Shown here: in pieces, positions 24,864-36,546 of the stretch
Layout of the letters: the number at the start of each line of letters is the position of its first letter
Position numbering within the stretch: position 1 is the stretch's first letter
Assembly: GCF_033568475.1 (NCBI RefSeq)
Contig: NC_133121.1
Span: forward strand, 200,332,664 to 200,396,663
Reading direction: 5' to 3'
Origin: Henckelia pumila
Lineage: Eukaryota > Streptophyta > Magnoliopsida > Lamiales > Gesneriaceae
Length of the DNA: 64,000 bases
Translations under genes and position numbers: made by a program
The notes under the pieces: generated by a model
Told to the model about the DNA's origin: nothing
Databases searched by the model: none
What the model saw: the letters and a program-made list of their open reading frames with translations, nothing else

Positions 24864-25421
24864 TTAAGAAACTCTGATACGGTCAAACACTGTAGTCTGC
24901 ACTAACAAGGCTGACAATCTAGGAGCTCTACCCTCGGCATAGAACTCTAGTCCAAATTTTTGAATCTCATCCTGCAACGGTCTAGACACCGTCAAAGAGA
25001 CAATCACTGTTGTCTTTCTGCTCAATGCATCTGCGACGACATTAGCCTTACCCGGATGGTAACTAATGTCGCAGTCATAGTCTTTTACCAACTCTAACCA
25101 TCTCCGTTGCCTCATATTCAAATCCTTCTGGGTGAAGAAGTACTTGAGGCTTTTATGGTCTGTGAATATATTACACTTCTCTCCATAGAGATAGTGCCTC
25201 CAAATCTTAAGAGCAAAAACCACTACGGCCAACTCCAAATCGTGAGTAGGATAGTTCTTCTCATGCTCCTTCAACTGCCTAGAAGCATAAGCAATAACTC
25301 TATCGCGTTGCATAAGAACTCCTCCAAGTCCCAACTTAGAAGCATCATTATAAACCACAAAATATCCCTCTCCTGATGGCATAGCTAACACTGGTTCCAT
25401 CATAAGAGCTTCTTTCAACAC
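24864..25421 (-). pseudogene. Gypsy RNase H
   Basis: About 185 residues with '[18 protein letters not shown]', '[17 protein letters not shown]', '[12 protein letters not shown]' and '[10 protein letters not shown]', the ordered RNase H motifs with catalytic D/E/D residues. It degrades the RNA strand during reverse transcription. A stop codon separates it from the RT on its 5' side and another from integrase. Confidence 0.92.
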
Positions 25422-25439
25422 ATCAAAGCTCTCTTGACA

Positions 25440-26180
25440 CTATGCCTTCCAGATAAACTTGGCATTCTTTTTGGTCAATGCTGTCAAGGGCACAGAAATT
25501 GACGAAAATCCCTTGATAAACTTCCTATAGTAACCGGCCAATCCGAGAAAATTGCGAATCTCCGAGGCGTTTCTAGGTACAGACCACTCTTTCACTTCTT
25601 GAACCTTTGAAACATCCACTTCCACTCCACTCTTGGAAATAATGTGGCCCAAGAATGCTACTCTCTCCAACCAAAACTCACATTTCTCAAACTTGGCATA
25701 CAACTTTCTCTCTCGGAGTACTTCGAGAACTGTCTTCAAATGTTGCGAATGTTCTACTCTATCCTTCGAGTAAATGAGGATATCATCAATAAATACAATG
25801 ACAAACTGATCCAAATACGGCTGGAACACGCGGTTCATAAGGTCCATGAAGACCGTGGGCGCGTTTGTCATTTCGAACGGCATCACAAGGAACTCGTAGT
25901 GGCCATAACGAGTCATAAATGCTGTCTTGAACATATCAGATTCCTTTACCTTCAACTGGTGATACCCGAAACGAAGATCCATATTCGAAAATACAGAGGC
26001 TCCTTGCAACTGATCAAAGAGATCCTCAATTCTTGGAAGTGGGTACTTGTTCTTTATCGTCACTTCATTCAGCCCTCGGTAATCAATGCACAACCTTAGG
26101 CCTCCGTCCTTATTTTTCACAAAGAGGACTGGCGTGCCCCACGGAGAGAAACTAGGGCGTATAAATGCATTATCCAGCAA
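25440..26180 (-). pseudogene. Gypsy reverse transcriptase
   Basis: A 246-residue open block containing most of the RT palm and fingers: '[20 protein letters not shown]', [20 protein letters not shown], a [11 protein letters not shown] motif, and the catalytic [12 protein letters not shown]. The connection domain follows ([15 protein letters not shown]). The stops at 26181 and 25440 cut off the normal N-terminal lead-in and the junction with RNase H. '[12 protein letters not shown]' shows substitution of the usual FGLTNAP. Confidence 0.95.
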
Positions 26181-26228
26181 CTCTTGAATCTACTCTTTTA
26201 TTTCTTTCATTTTCGTAGGAGCCAATAT

Positions 26229-26528
26229 CTACGTTGCCTTAGAGATTGGAACAGTACCCGGTACCAAGTCGATAGAGAACTCGACTTCTCTATCAGGTGG
26301 GATACCTGCAACATCGCCTGGAAACACATCCTCAAAATCTCTGACAACGTCCACATCTGAAACATCTGGATGTGCTGGAAACTCTGTCAAAGATATACAT
26401 GCTAAGAATGCCTCACATCCATCATGCACCAACTGCTTAGTTTGCATGAAAGATATAATCTGAGTCCTCCTCGAACTCCTAGTAGCCTCAAACCAGAATG
26501 GTTCCTCTCCCTCCGGTCTGACCATCAC
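26229..26528 (-). pseudogene. Protease-RT linker of gypsy pol
   Basis: Contains 'VVRDFEDVFPGDVAGIPPDR' and 'EVEFSIDLVPGTVPISKA', the conserved stretch just before RT in plant chromoviruses. Stops on both sides. Confidence 0.85.
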
Positions 26529-26537
26529 TGATCGCTT

Positions 26538-26839
26538 CTAAAAATCAATCACCACAGCGTTCTTTGTCATCCAGTCCATCCCAAGTATCAAGTCGAACTC
26601 AGGCATGGGCAACACTATCAGGTTTGCACTCACTGATTGCCCTTGCAACAAGAGCTCAAGATTCTTCACTATATTCCTCGTGGACAGTTCTTCCCCTGAT
26701 GGGATGGTCACTGTGAATCCACCAAACATCTCTTCACACTCAATACCCCGCTTACGGGTAAATGCCTCCGAAATAAAAGAATGTGTAGCTCTCGATTCTA
26801 ACAAGGCTCTAGTGGCCACACCGGCTACTAAAATTCTAC
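26538..26839 (-). pseudogene. Gypsy aspartic protease
   Basis: Retroviral-type aspartic protease that would process Gag-Pol. 'VAGVATRALLESRATHSFIS' holds the active site, but the usual D-S-G-A-T-H-S reads E-S-R-A-T-H-S, so the catalytic aspartate is lost. The flap and C-terminal part 'FDLILGMDWMTKN' is intact. The block directly follows an intron-like 236-bp segment that separates it from gag in the same phase. Confidence 0.9.
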
Positions 26840-27075
26840 CTGCATTAAAGGTGATTACAACCACGGAAGATTGAAAACAAATTAGACTAGTTCTACTTAG
26901 GTTCATTCTAATTCATCGAATTCTCAAATTCAGAATTAACCATGCTAACACACAACAACTAACACAAAGCATGCAACATAATACAAATCTTCATACCCAA
27001 AAAGAAAAGCTCATAATCAAAAATTACTACAACGAATCAATTAGATCACTCTTAATTAAATACTCTAAATATTAC
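26840..27075 (-). other. Intron-like GT-AG segment at gag-protease junction
   Basis: On the - strand, gag reads ..ATC ACA G, then GTAATATTTAGAG at 27075; the segment ends CACCTTTAATGCAG at 26840 and protease continues GT AGA ATT TTA. Removing the 236 bp by GT-AG rules keeps the frame and the conserved motif across the join (I-T-G then R-I-L-V-A-G). The segment is much richer in A/T than its flanks, has stops in frame, and offers CTAAT branch-like sites. CAGGTA is repeated at both borders, as expected for insertion at a proto-splice site. Confidence 0.7.
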
Positions 27076-28145
27076 CTGTGATGAGCGTGGTATCAAGATT
27101 GGCCTCCTTGGCCTGCATCACAAAGATTCTCCCCTGAGTCGGCGTCTTGCGCAATGGACAATCTGAAACCACGTGTCCTGGCTTCTTGCACCAATAACAG
27201 ACTCCGGCACCTGCCAAACACTGTCCATGATGAGCACGATGGCAATTCGGGCATATGGGCCTCTCCCCAGTCATGGGAGGAGCGGGTCTCTGCGCCTGGT
27301 GTCCTTGAGGTCTCTGAGAATGATGCCCCTGGGGCCTATGGGCCAGATGCCCCTGAGGTCTAAAGGGTCCCTGCTGTCTCTGTGGCCTAGTAAATGGCCT
27401 CTTGCCCTGCTGCTGGTGGTGACCCTGGTGAGTGAAGGTCTTCTTGCTATGAACCTTGGCACTGATGTCCTTCAAGGACTGCTCGGATCTCATAGCCTTC
27501 TCGACAACGGCTGCATAGTCCACTGGCTCAGCCATCATCACATCGCTATGAATGGTAGGCCTCAGACACACAACAAAATGCTGCAACTTCTCCGCCTCAT
27601 CATTCCCTATCAATGGCACAAAGTGGTAGGCCCTCTCGAATTTGCGCACAAACTCCGATACAGACAGATCTCCCTACTGGAGACTCATGATCCCTCTTCA
27701 ACTGCGCCCTCACCTCAGCCGTATAGTATTTCTCATAGAAGAGAGTCTTGAATGCTTCCCAAGTCAGGGTGGTAACATCAACAGTCTTCTCCATACCCTC
27801 AAACCACAAGGCGGCGTCATCCTTGAGTAGGAACGTCATACAACGAACTCGGTCTCCATCTCCCAACTCCATGTAGCGAAAAATCGCTTCAAGCGAGAAA
27901 ATCCAGCCCTCCTCTACCATCGGATCTATAGTTCCAGAAAAGTCCTTAGGATCCATCTTCCTGAACTACTCATAGATCGCACTAGGTCTAGCCCTCGGGG
28001 CCTCGGTATGCTGCTCTAAGATACGAGCCAAGCCAGCTATCACCTGAGCCCCAACATCAAATGGTGGAGGGGGCGAAGGAGGTGGCGGCGGCGGTGGAGG
28101 AGGCGGTGGAGGTGGAGGTGCAAGAAGGTCATGACGAGGCACCAT
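27076..28145 (-). pseudogene. Chromovirus gag
   Basis: Starts with an ATG at 28145, 220 bp after the 5' LTR. A poly-proline tract encoded by GGC/GGT-rich DNA (28060-28125) is followed by the Gag core: 'MDPKDFSGTIDPMVEEGWIF', 'CMTFLLKDDAALWFEGMEKT' and 'FERAYHFVPLIG'. Near the C terminus are a glutamine/histidine-rich region and two zinc-knuckle-like motifs (CPNCHRAHHGQC and CYWCKKPGHVVSDC). A TAG at about 27970 and a frameshift near 27690 break it; both breaks are small. Confidence 0.9.
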
Positions 28146-28350
28146 CTGTACGCAAGTTCAAATTCCCACATTCAAATTCATTCCTTAAGAAAAAGATTTT
28201 ATTTAAACTCAAAAATGCTCAAATAAGTTTGGAACTAATGCTACTAATTGGAACAAATAACAATATATGAAACATAAATCTTACAGACTTTGCGACGAGA
28301 TCCCTTGAGTTTCGAAAACCGGCAATAGGAACATCCCAAACCAAGACCGT

Positions 28351-28362
28351 GCTCTGATACCA
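28351..28362 (-). other. Primer-binding site (initiator tRNA-Met)
   Basis: Exact complement of TGGTATCAGAGC two bases inside the right LTR edge (28365). Confidence 0.95.
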
Positions 28363-28364
28363 AC

Positions 28365-31079
28365 TGAGATGACCCTAACTATCTAAATATAAATAATAAA
28401 TAAAGAATTTGAGGAATTATTAAAAAAAATTTGTGTCATGACTCGCTTTAAAATATTGTAAGTCCAACTGATACAGTCAGCAATTCAAATCAAAATAAAA
28501 TAAACATAAGATAAAAATCCAAATACGATAATCATAGAATCTAGAAAGGGAAGTTAATTCCACACAGTTGCGGAATAATAAACTGTTAAGTTTAAATGCC
28601 AATAATTCTAAAGCAGGAAAAACACATCCTGCGAATGCCTGACAGTGTATGATAATATTTCAACTCATAAATAAAAATGGCAACATCAGAGTTTTGTGAA
28701 AAGCTAAAAGCACGTCGGTCAAGGGCCTGCGCCACCGGTGACCTCGCCCTGGGGATCCTGCCCCTCATCCTCAATGTAATAGTCATCACCAGAAAACAAA
28801 TAAGTGTAGTGAGCCTAAAAGACTCAGCAAGAATATGGGGGGATAACGAGTACTACATAAATACAAGCACATACAGATTAAAAATAACTTGTAATAAAAT
28901 AGTTTGTGCCCTTAGTTTAAACAAATGATTTCTAAATGAAATGAGTGAACATGAATGAAGCATATGCATGTACAAGTTGGACATAAATAACTGAATAAAC
29001 TGAAATGAAACGTAGTCATAAATATTTGAACTTAGATCCTTGAATTGTGACTCTGTGAATTCGATCATGATCATGGCTGCAATGCACAATGCCGCAAGGA
29101 GGTCAGGATAACACCCAACCCAATCTTGCCCTGTATTTGGTAAGGGAGACCAAGATATCTCTCAGCCCCACACGAACACATTCTAAGGTAAGGAAAACCA
29201 TAATCATTTGGTAAGGGAGGCCAAAACGTCTCCCAGCCCCACACATACACATGAATAAATGTAGTCACAATCATCTCACTTCGTTCGTAAAATACTTTAT
29301 TTCATTCATGAATATGAGACTTAGAATGCATATGTAAATATGACGTAAATGTAAATATTACTCAATAATCATGCATATGACTCACACATGGATGATCGGG
29401 ATGGTGATTTAGGAGACACACCAAAAGATAGGAAACTAAACCAGAAATTAGCGCTTAAGACAAATTCGAGCGGTTCGCCCGTAAAATTTGTAACTTGCTT
29501 GATTCTTATTCAAAAAGGATTCTTCTTGAAACCATGACTCCATGAAACTTAGAACTAACCAATGAAATCATCCTCTGAATTTTATTCCTAAGCAATCATT
29601 TTATAAAAATTCTATTTCCGGGCAGCAAGAATAAAAGCCTAGAATTCTGCTCCTTTACCTTCAAAAATCTAGAACTCGACCAAAACTTAACCGAATTAAT
29701 TTCTGCTTTTACCGACATAATACTAACATCTCAACCCAATTCTAGACCCGAGCCCTTGGCCAAATTCTACTTTTAATCCTACCTTAGACTCACATTTCTG
29801 GACAGCCCCAATGTTCTCAAAAATCTGCTCATGACTATTCCTCCTATCCAATCCAAAACATATCTATTTGTCCATCAATCCCCAAGCCACTATCCTAGCA
29901 TCACAAACCAACATCTAAGCTTACCAAAAACTCCTTAAAATTTACCATAACCAGGCTCAAATGTAACTCCACCAAGCAACCAAAACCAACCCCTAAGAAA
30001 ACTGGGCAGTTTCGAAATCCTCCCAAACCAAGACCACATTCCAATTTTCACACATTCTAATGCTACCATGTGAACTACAAATCACCCATAGTATCTCCTA
30101 AATCACCAACCAAACATCCCCAGCAAGATCACACAGATTTTCGAAGGTGCAAGCAATGCAAAGAATCTGCCTTATTTTAAAAAATGAGCTAGCACCATTA
30201 CAATCCCGTTCCAAAGTTTAAATCATTCATTCCTGGACATATAATCATGATTAAACCATTTTCCATACAATAATCAAGCCAAAAACACCAAGCCGTGAAA
30301 TAAAAAATAAAAAAAGAAACAGGGCACGCATTCTTCAAATTTTTTTTTTTTGAAAATGAGATGCAACAATTCTAACACCAATCAAAACACACACAAATAA
30401 TCTACAAGGTGAGCAAATGAATCCAAATCTTGCCTAGTTAAATGGAGAAAAAAATTCGAAAGAAATGGGGCTTGGAGCTGGAAAACTCGAAGCAAAAAGA
30501 TGGAGTTGCTCGAGCTGGAAGGGAGCTGAAATTGAGCTCAAGAATCACCACCAACTATCCTAGGATCGATTTGCTGAAACAGAGAAGAAAAATGGAAGCA
30601 CTTGTGAAGAAGGAGAGCTGGCGGATCGATGAAGAAGGAGAAGAAGGGGATTTTTCCCTGTATCTATCATGTTGTGTGTGTGTGGGTTTGAGCGTGTGTG
30701 TGTAGGTTTTAGGATATAAATTGGGAACTAGGGTTGAGTAAATTTTAAATGGAATTTTTAAGGATTAAATAAATAGAAGAAAAAATACTACCCACTTCTA
30801 AAAATACTATTTAAACTTAGAAACTAGAATTTAAGAATTTAATTGCACTAAATAAAATACAAGTTCAATATTTCTAATTTAAAATATTAAATTTGGATTT
30901 TACTAGCCCGGGATTAAAATGATAATTTTCGCAAAAGTAAAAATAATAATAAATTCTAATGCGCGGGAAAAAAATATAATATTTAGTCAATTAACACAAA
31001 AAATTAAAATAATTAAAATCATGAATATTAAAGACTGATTTAGGCATGAAAATTAAATTAAGGAATTCTAGGCGTCACA
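28365..31079 (-). mobile_element. Chromovirus 5' LTR (right copy)
   Basis: Plus-strand edges TGAGATGACCCTAAC and TTCTAGGCGTCACA, 2715 bp. It differs from the left LTR by scattered substitutions and small indels, so the insertion is not very recent. Confidence 0.95.
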
Positions 31080-31084
31080 GAATA

Positions 31085-32182
31085 TGGTTTAAGAAAAGTC
31101 TGTACATTTTGATTTATCTGAACTTGAATAAACTGCAGTGGTCTTCGAAACTAATTTGGTGGACAACCCAAACGAATGGTGGGTTGATACGGGTGCTACT
31201 TGCCACATATGTTCTGATAAAGAAATGTTCTCCACATATACTCCAATATCTGGGAGAAAGCTTTTCATGGGAAACTCGGCTACGTCAACGTTTTGGGAAT
31301 TATAATGGTGGTGTTAAAGATGACATCGGGCATGGATGTGACAGTCGTGGATGTGCTTCTTGTTCATGAAATAAGAAAGAATTTGGTTTCAGGACCGTCT
31401 TTGGTTAAACATGGGTTTAGGCTTGTATTCGAGTCTAATTAGTTTGTATTAATGACAAAGAATGGTAATTTTTTGGGAAAAAGATATTTCTATGAGAGAA
31501 TTTTCAAGTTGAAAGTAATTGCAGTTCACCGCAACTTTGATGGAAATTAAATTAAAATTCTATTTATTTCCTTGAGTGTTCTATTTTATGGCACGTTCGT
31601 TTAAGACACGTAAATTTTAATACTCTGCGATGTTAAATGAATTTTGATTTATTGCTTAGGTATAACATTGATCCAACACATAAATATTAAGTATGAAATG
31701 AAGAAAAAATGACCAAAGAGCATTTCCATTCTATTGAAAGATGTACAACTCCTCTAGAATTGATTCACACCGATATGGGAGACTTAAAATTTCTGCAAAC
31801 TAGAGGAGGTGATATCACATTCATTGATGATTGTATGAAGTACTGCTATGTATATTTTTTGAAGGGTAAAGATGAAGCACTTGATGCGTTTAAATCTTAT
31901 AAAACTGAAGTTGAAAATCAACTTGATAAACGAATTAAAGGTATTTTCAGTGATAGAGTAGGAAAAGCAAGATGAATGTAGAATATGCTTTAAAAATCTG
32001 AGAATCTTTGTTAAGAATGATGTTTGATTCTCATATTTAAGTTGTTTGAAAATATGGACAAGATATTTTATCATGTTGTGTGTCTTTTGGTTCAAATAAT
32101 TGACAAGAACCATCAAAAGAAGTCAAAAACTCGAAAAAAGTACACTTTTCATTAAAAAGTGCTTCAAGCGCCTAGACACCAC
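31085..32182 (+). pseudogene. Ty1/copia protease and integrase remnants
   Basis: This continues the copia element broken at 20571. 31141-31240 reads '[20 protein letters not shown]', a copia aspartic protease with an intact D-T-G-A-T core. Multiple stops follow. 31709-31975 encodes '[19 protein letters not shown]' and '[20 protein letters not shown]', the start of the integrase core, ending at a TGA. RT is absent. The next copia element is inserted at 32183. Confidence 0.8.
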
Positions 32183-33509
32183 TGAAAGAGTGGGTGCCCG
32201 GTGAGCCAACTTGTGGCTAAGGGCTTTGATGACTCTTTGTATAAACAATCTTTTGTTTAATATAATTTACACTTTTATTAATGGCAATGACTTTATCTTT
32301 CTTCATATTGTTATATTGTGATATACTATTGTTGTTTTGATAAAGACCTTGAATATACTATAGTGTATGTAAGATGTGGTAGCACATAGGGATGGCTATC
32401 ATGAAACACATCTTATAGTCACTGTATATTCTAAACTGTTCCTAGTCGATTGAGCCGTCCGATAATAAGGATAAGGATCGCTCGAGTTTGAGACTAGCAT
32501 TTGCGAGTTGCTAGGCGCTAACCAAAATCTATTGGTTCTTGCAGGCACTATCAGTGATACCTAGGGAATCATGGGGCGATGTTGCTAGGCGCTCTTACCA
32601 TGATTCGATAGGAAAGTCGAAAATTGTTGTTTCGAGTCACAAGGAGTTGTGAGCCCACGGCTAGCTGTATCCCTGAACCATTGAGGGTCACACAGAGTAA
32701 TGGATTTTTAATCCCCGTTGAGATAGTTAAATTTAAAGAGTTAAATTTAATGAACAAAGAAGTGGGACTTCTTATTTAAGAGTAGAGGAGTAAGATTTCC
32801 TAAAATGACATAGAGATGGGCATTTTTGGAAATCACTGAATTCGGATTCAGAAAATTTATCTTGACTCTAAAAGATGCAGAAATGGTTTCTGTGCACATT
32901 GGTGAAATTGGTTTATCAATCTGAGTCACGATGAATTTTATATTAATTTCTGAACATGCGGGTTTTGCTTGTCAGGCTTGAACTTATAACTAATGGGCCT
33001 TAAGCTGTTAGCAGCCCACATTATAAATAAGTTATCGCAGTACAGAAATTACACAACACAACACAGGTCACAAAATAATTTTCGAAAACCCTGTTTTTCT
33101 TAAGTGTGGCCGCCGCCCCCTCCCCTCTGCTCGGGAACAAATCCAGCCTGTGAATTTTGAATTACAGTCTGGTTTAACGGATCATATTCGTTAATTCTCT
33201 TCGTAGAAACTTCTGATAGATTTTCTAGTGCAATCTATCAGAGGGATTAAATCTCTGTTCATGGACCTGATTGAAGAACAGTTCGTCCATCAGTTCCAGG
33301 GATATACAACAAGAGCAGAGCAATCTGTTGGTGTCCATAATCTCGATTCGAGATTGGAGGTAAAAAATTTATAATTGTTATTTAATTTTTACACACACAA
33401 TTTAATCGTAAAGTTTTGATACCCATTATGGAATCGTTCCATATAAAATTTTTAAACTTCCGCTGCACCGGGTATCAATCTTGATTGATCTGATCGCAGT
33501 TATCCAACA
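32183..33509 (+). mobile_element. Copia 5' LTR with internal deletion
   Basis: Begins TGAAAGAGTGGGTGCCC and ends TATCCAACA, 1327 bp. Compared with the 3' LTR it lacks about 530 bp between GCATTTGCGA (32497-32506) and GCTAACC (32517 on). The junction holds a short extra piece, GTTGCTAGGC, that matches sequence about 70 bp downstream in the same LTR. Confidence 0.95.
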
Positions 33510-33510
33510 G

Positions 33511-33522
33511 TGGTATCAGAGC
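33511..33522 (+). other. Primer-binding site (initiator tRNA-Met)
   Basis: TGGTATCAGAGC, exact, one base after the LTR end. Confidence 0.97.
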
Positions 33523-35266
33523 AAGGTTGCTCAGATCAAGCGATTAAATTAATCGATTGTACAAAAATTTTCAAGCCTCGATTTTTGAAAAAAAATAAAT
33601 TTTTTTTAAATTAAAAATTTTTCGGGCAAAAACACGGGCAGCGATTGGATCGCAGCCCAGGGGGCAGCGATCGTCGCTGCCCGGCCCGAGCCCCTTTGGG
33701 GCGCGGGCAGCCCGAGGAGCGTCCCAGGCGGCCCGCGGAAAAATTAATTTTTAATTTTTAAATTAAAATTTTAATATGTTAAAATTCTATTTTTGGTCCG
33801 ATCGAAAATTGTTTTTGATTGGTCCACGAGGCGTCGGATCGAATTGTTCGAGTTCAAAAATTTTAAAATTGATTTTTGGATAAATTTGAATTTTTGGAAA
33901 ATTTATAGATTTTATCCGTTAAATCATATTTTATGAAATTAATTATTTTTGGTACAATTGATGATAAGATATGATCTTATGGAAATATTGAGTAAAATAT
34001 GATTTTATGTATAAAATTGGATTTTATATGTAAAATATGATTTTATTTGATAAAAAGATAAAATATGATTTTGTATGTAAAATAAGATTTTATATATGAA
34101 ATATGATTTTATCCTTTTAATTTAAATTACCATTGCATGTTATCCAATAAATTAATTTTGAATTAAATGTTATTGGATAAAGATGATCGATTGCCATGAC
34201 CAATTTTGTAGGTGTATGTTAGGAATTTACATTTGTTTTTATTGTTGTTGGATTTATTAATGGGTCTGGTTTATGGTCCAATATGAATTGTCATATGTAA
34301 TAAAAGTGGGCCTGGTTTATGGCCCGTTCCCACCCCTTAAAATGTATCCCCTACTTGTCATGGTTATTTATTGTAAATACATTAGACTTAGTGGGAGATG
34401 AAGATTTGAAGACGGAGGTGGGCCCAGCAGACAATAAAGACAGAAGAAATGTAAATTGGAAGCACAATGTAATAGAATTGCATTGCATACCTGCATATAA
34501 CCTAGGATTGGACTAAGACTCGTGATTGGCAACCACGGGTCGATTAGAAATGGAATCGATCATCCTATATAATATATGATATTATTGTTGTATGCATGTT
34601 TTAGACAAAATTGTGTGAATCCGGCAAGCATACAAAATTTTTAAAATGATGAGACAAATTTTCAAAATTAAAATCCCTCATTTTAAATATGATTTAAAAT
34701 TGATATCAAGATAAATAAAGGAAATTTAAAATTGTTTAAATGTTCCTACCTTCCATCAACGATCAATGTATGAGATGCTACCCGCGGATACGGTCCGACT
34801 CATATTATTGGGGGGGCCCGTTCGTCGGAAAGCTGTACATTGGATCGACACATGTTGTAAGTTGGGTGGAACTCCCATGGGATCGGCTCATATTATTGGG
34901 GGATCCACATGGCGACCGTCCATCACAACTTAATATTGATGGGTCATCTTGACATGTCACAATAAACGGCGTCATATTATTGGGCCCTTATTGGACATGA
35001 GGTAAAAACGTGGAGGTTGCTTTGGAAGCAATTGGGCTCTACCTTTTGAAAATTATGGTTGGCTGATATTATTCGGGACCATAGTTTGTCAATTGGACTC
35101 CATGTTCTCACTAAGGAAAACAGTTTCCCGTTTTCACTAGAGGGTAGTGAAATCGTTAAAATAGTGGGAGTGAGATTCATAAAATAAATTTCGCCTATTT
35201 TATGTCTTAGTAAATTAATTAAACAATCACTGATTATTGTCTGTTTCTTTTCAGTATTTCATAAAG
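33523..35266 (+). other. Copia 1.7 kb untranslated leader with structured repeats
   Basis: No gene is supported. 33636-33740 is very GC-rich with nested inverted repeats, for example GGGCAGCGA paired with TCGCTGCCC at 33662-33682 and a related imperfect hairpin at 33636-33658. 34800-35080 holds four copies of a TCATATTATTGGG motif (34800, 34888, 34972 and a diverged one at 35064) about 84-92 bp apart. Such regions could serve RNA packaging or dimerisation, which is inference. Confidence 0.75.
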
Positions 35267-36519
35267 ATGAATTCGCGTAATCCACTATTCTCTATCCTCG
35301 AACAAAATAAATTGACTGGCGCAAACTATACGGAATGGTTCCGTAAGTTGAAGATTGTCTTGACTTCGGAGAAGATGCTCTACGTGTTAGAAAAATCTCC
35401 TCCGAAGGAAGCACCAGCTGATGTAAGTCCAGAAGAGTTGGCCAAACTTGATACATGGTGGGACCATGATATCAAGGCCAAATGCTATATGCAAGCATCG
35501 ATGTCTGATGAACTCTAGAGGCGATTTGAGGACACCGTGAATGCTGCTGACATTCACGTGCAACTCAAGGAACTTTTTGGGGCTCAATCGAGAGCTGAAA
35601 GGTTTGCCACTGTAAAAGAGCTAATGACGTGTCGCATGCGTGAAGGGACTTCGGTCCGTGATCATGGGGTACGAGTGATTTGGCTCATACAGAAGTTGGT
35701 AACGCTTGAATTGGTGTTGGAGCATGAACTCAACGTGGACTTACTACTTCTATCTCTTCCTTCTTCGTTTGATGGATTTGTGGTGAATTTCAATATGAAC
35801 AAGATAGAGGCCTCCCTTGAAGAGATGGTCAATATGCTTGTAACATATGAATCCACTTTAAAGAAGGATAAACCGGTTTTCTTGGTGGGCTCCTCTTCTT
35901 CTGCTAAGAAGGGGCCAAGTACAAAGGGTAAGAAACGTTCTGCCCCACCCAAGAAAACCGAACCCGAGAAGAAGTACAAGACAAAGGCTTCAAACATGGA
36001 AAAGTCCAAGGATGTTTGCCATTACTGCAAGAAGCCCGGTCATTGGAAACGTAACTGCAAGGAATATCTAGAGCAGTTGCGAACTGCGAAGGGTATGTTC
36101 TATATTGAAATAAATGTTTCACTTAATACTACTTCTTGGGTATTGGATACCGGATGTGGATCTCACATTTGCAATGATTTGCAGGTGATGACAAGAAGTC
36201 GCAGGCTTAGAATGGGTGAGACCCAGCTGAGGCTCGGAAATGGTTCCAGAGTTGAAGCTAAAGCTGTGGGAGATGTTTATTTAATTTTGCAGAACAATTT
36301 TAAGTTACTTTTGAGAGACGTTTTATTTGTTCCAGATTTAATTAAAAACATTATTTCTGTTTCTATGCTTGATAGAGATGGTTTTTCTTGCAATTTTGTG
36401 AATGGAATTTGCAATATTTACAAGAATGAATGTTTGATTGGAAATGGACAACTTGAAAACGATCTATATAACTTAAAATTAAAAGACGTTCCAATAAATT
36501 ATGTTGATAAACAGTAACA
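35267..36519 (+). pseudogene. Copia gag and protease, one nonsense codon
   Basis: Starts MNSRNPLFSILEQNKLTGAN at 35267. The Gag core is followed by a lysine-rich stretch and a CCHC knuckle CHYCKKPGHWKRNC (36020-36060), then the protease active site WVLDTGCGSHIC (36138-36173). A TAG at 35516 interrupts gag; the flanking frame is open on both sides, and glutamine is expected there from the family. The frame ends at 36514-36516 (TAA), while integrase continues in a shifted frame from about 36547, so a frameshift lies near 36510-36545. Confidence 0.92.
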
Positions 36520-36546
36520 ACAAACAAAAGGAAAATCGATAGTCAA

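Larger units (their letters stand above)
20576..31079 (-). mobile_element. Complete chromovirus (Ty3/gypsy), nested in old copia
   Basis: A 10.5 kb element on the - strand with two 2.7 kb LTRs, a PBS, a polypurine tract, gag, protease, RT, RNase H, integrase and a chromodomain-like tail in that order. The 5-bp target duplication GAATA is present at 20571-20575 and 31080-31084. It disrupts an older + strand copia element. Every coding block has stops or shifts, so it is not autonomous. It also contains two AT-rich insertions in its coding region, one with the features of an intron. Confidence 0.95.

Noticed and set aside
25644-26099. 151-codon + strand ORF
   Set aside because: Antisense shadow of a well-supported reverse transcriptase.
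27173-27751. 192-codon + strand ORF
   Set aside because: Antisense shadow of the chromovirus gag.
32747-32929. Small - strand ORF present twice (also 40283-40465)
   Set aside because: Both copies lie at equal positions in the two copia LTRs. Duplication reflects the LTRs, not a conserved gene.
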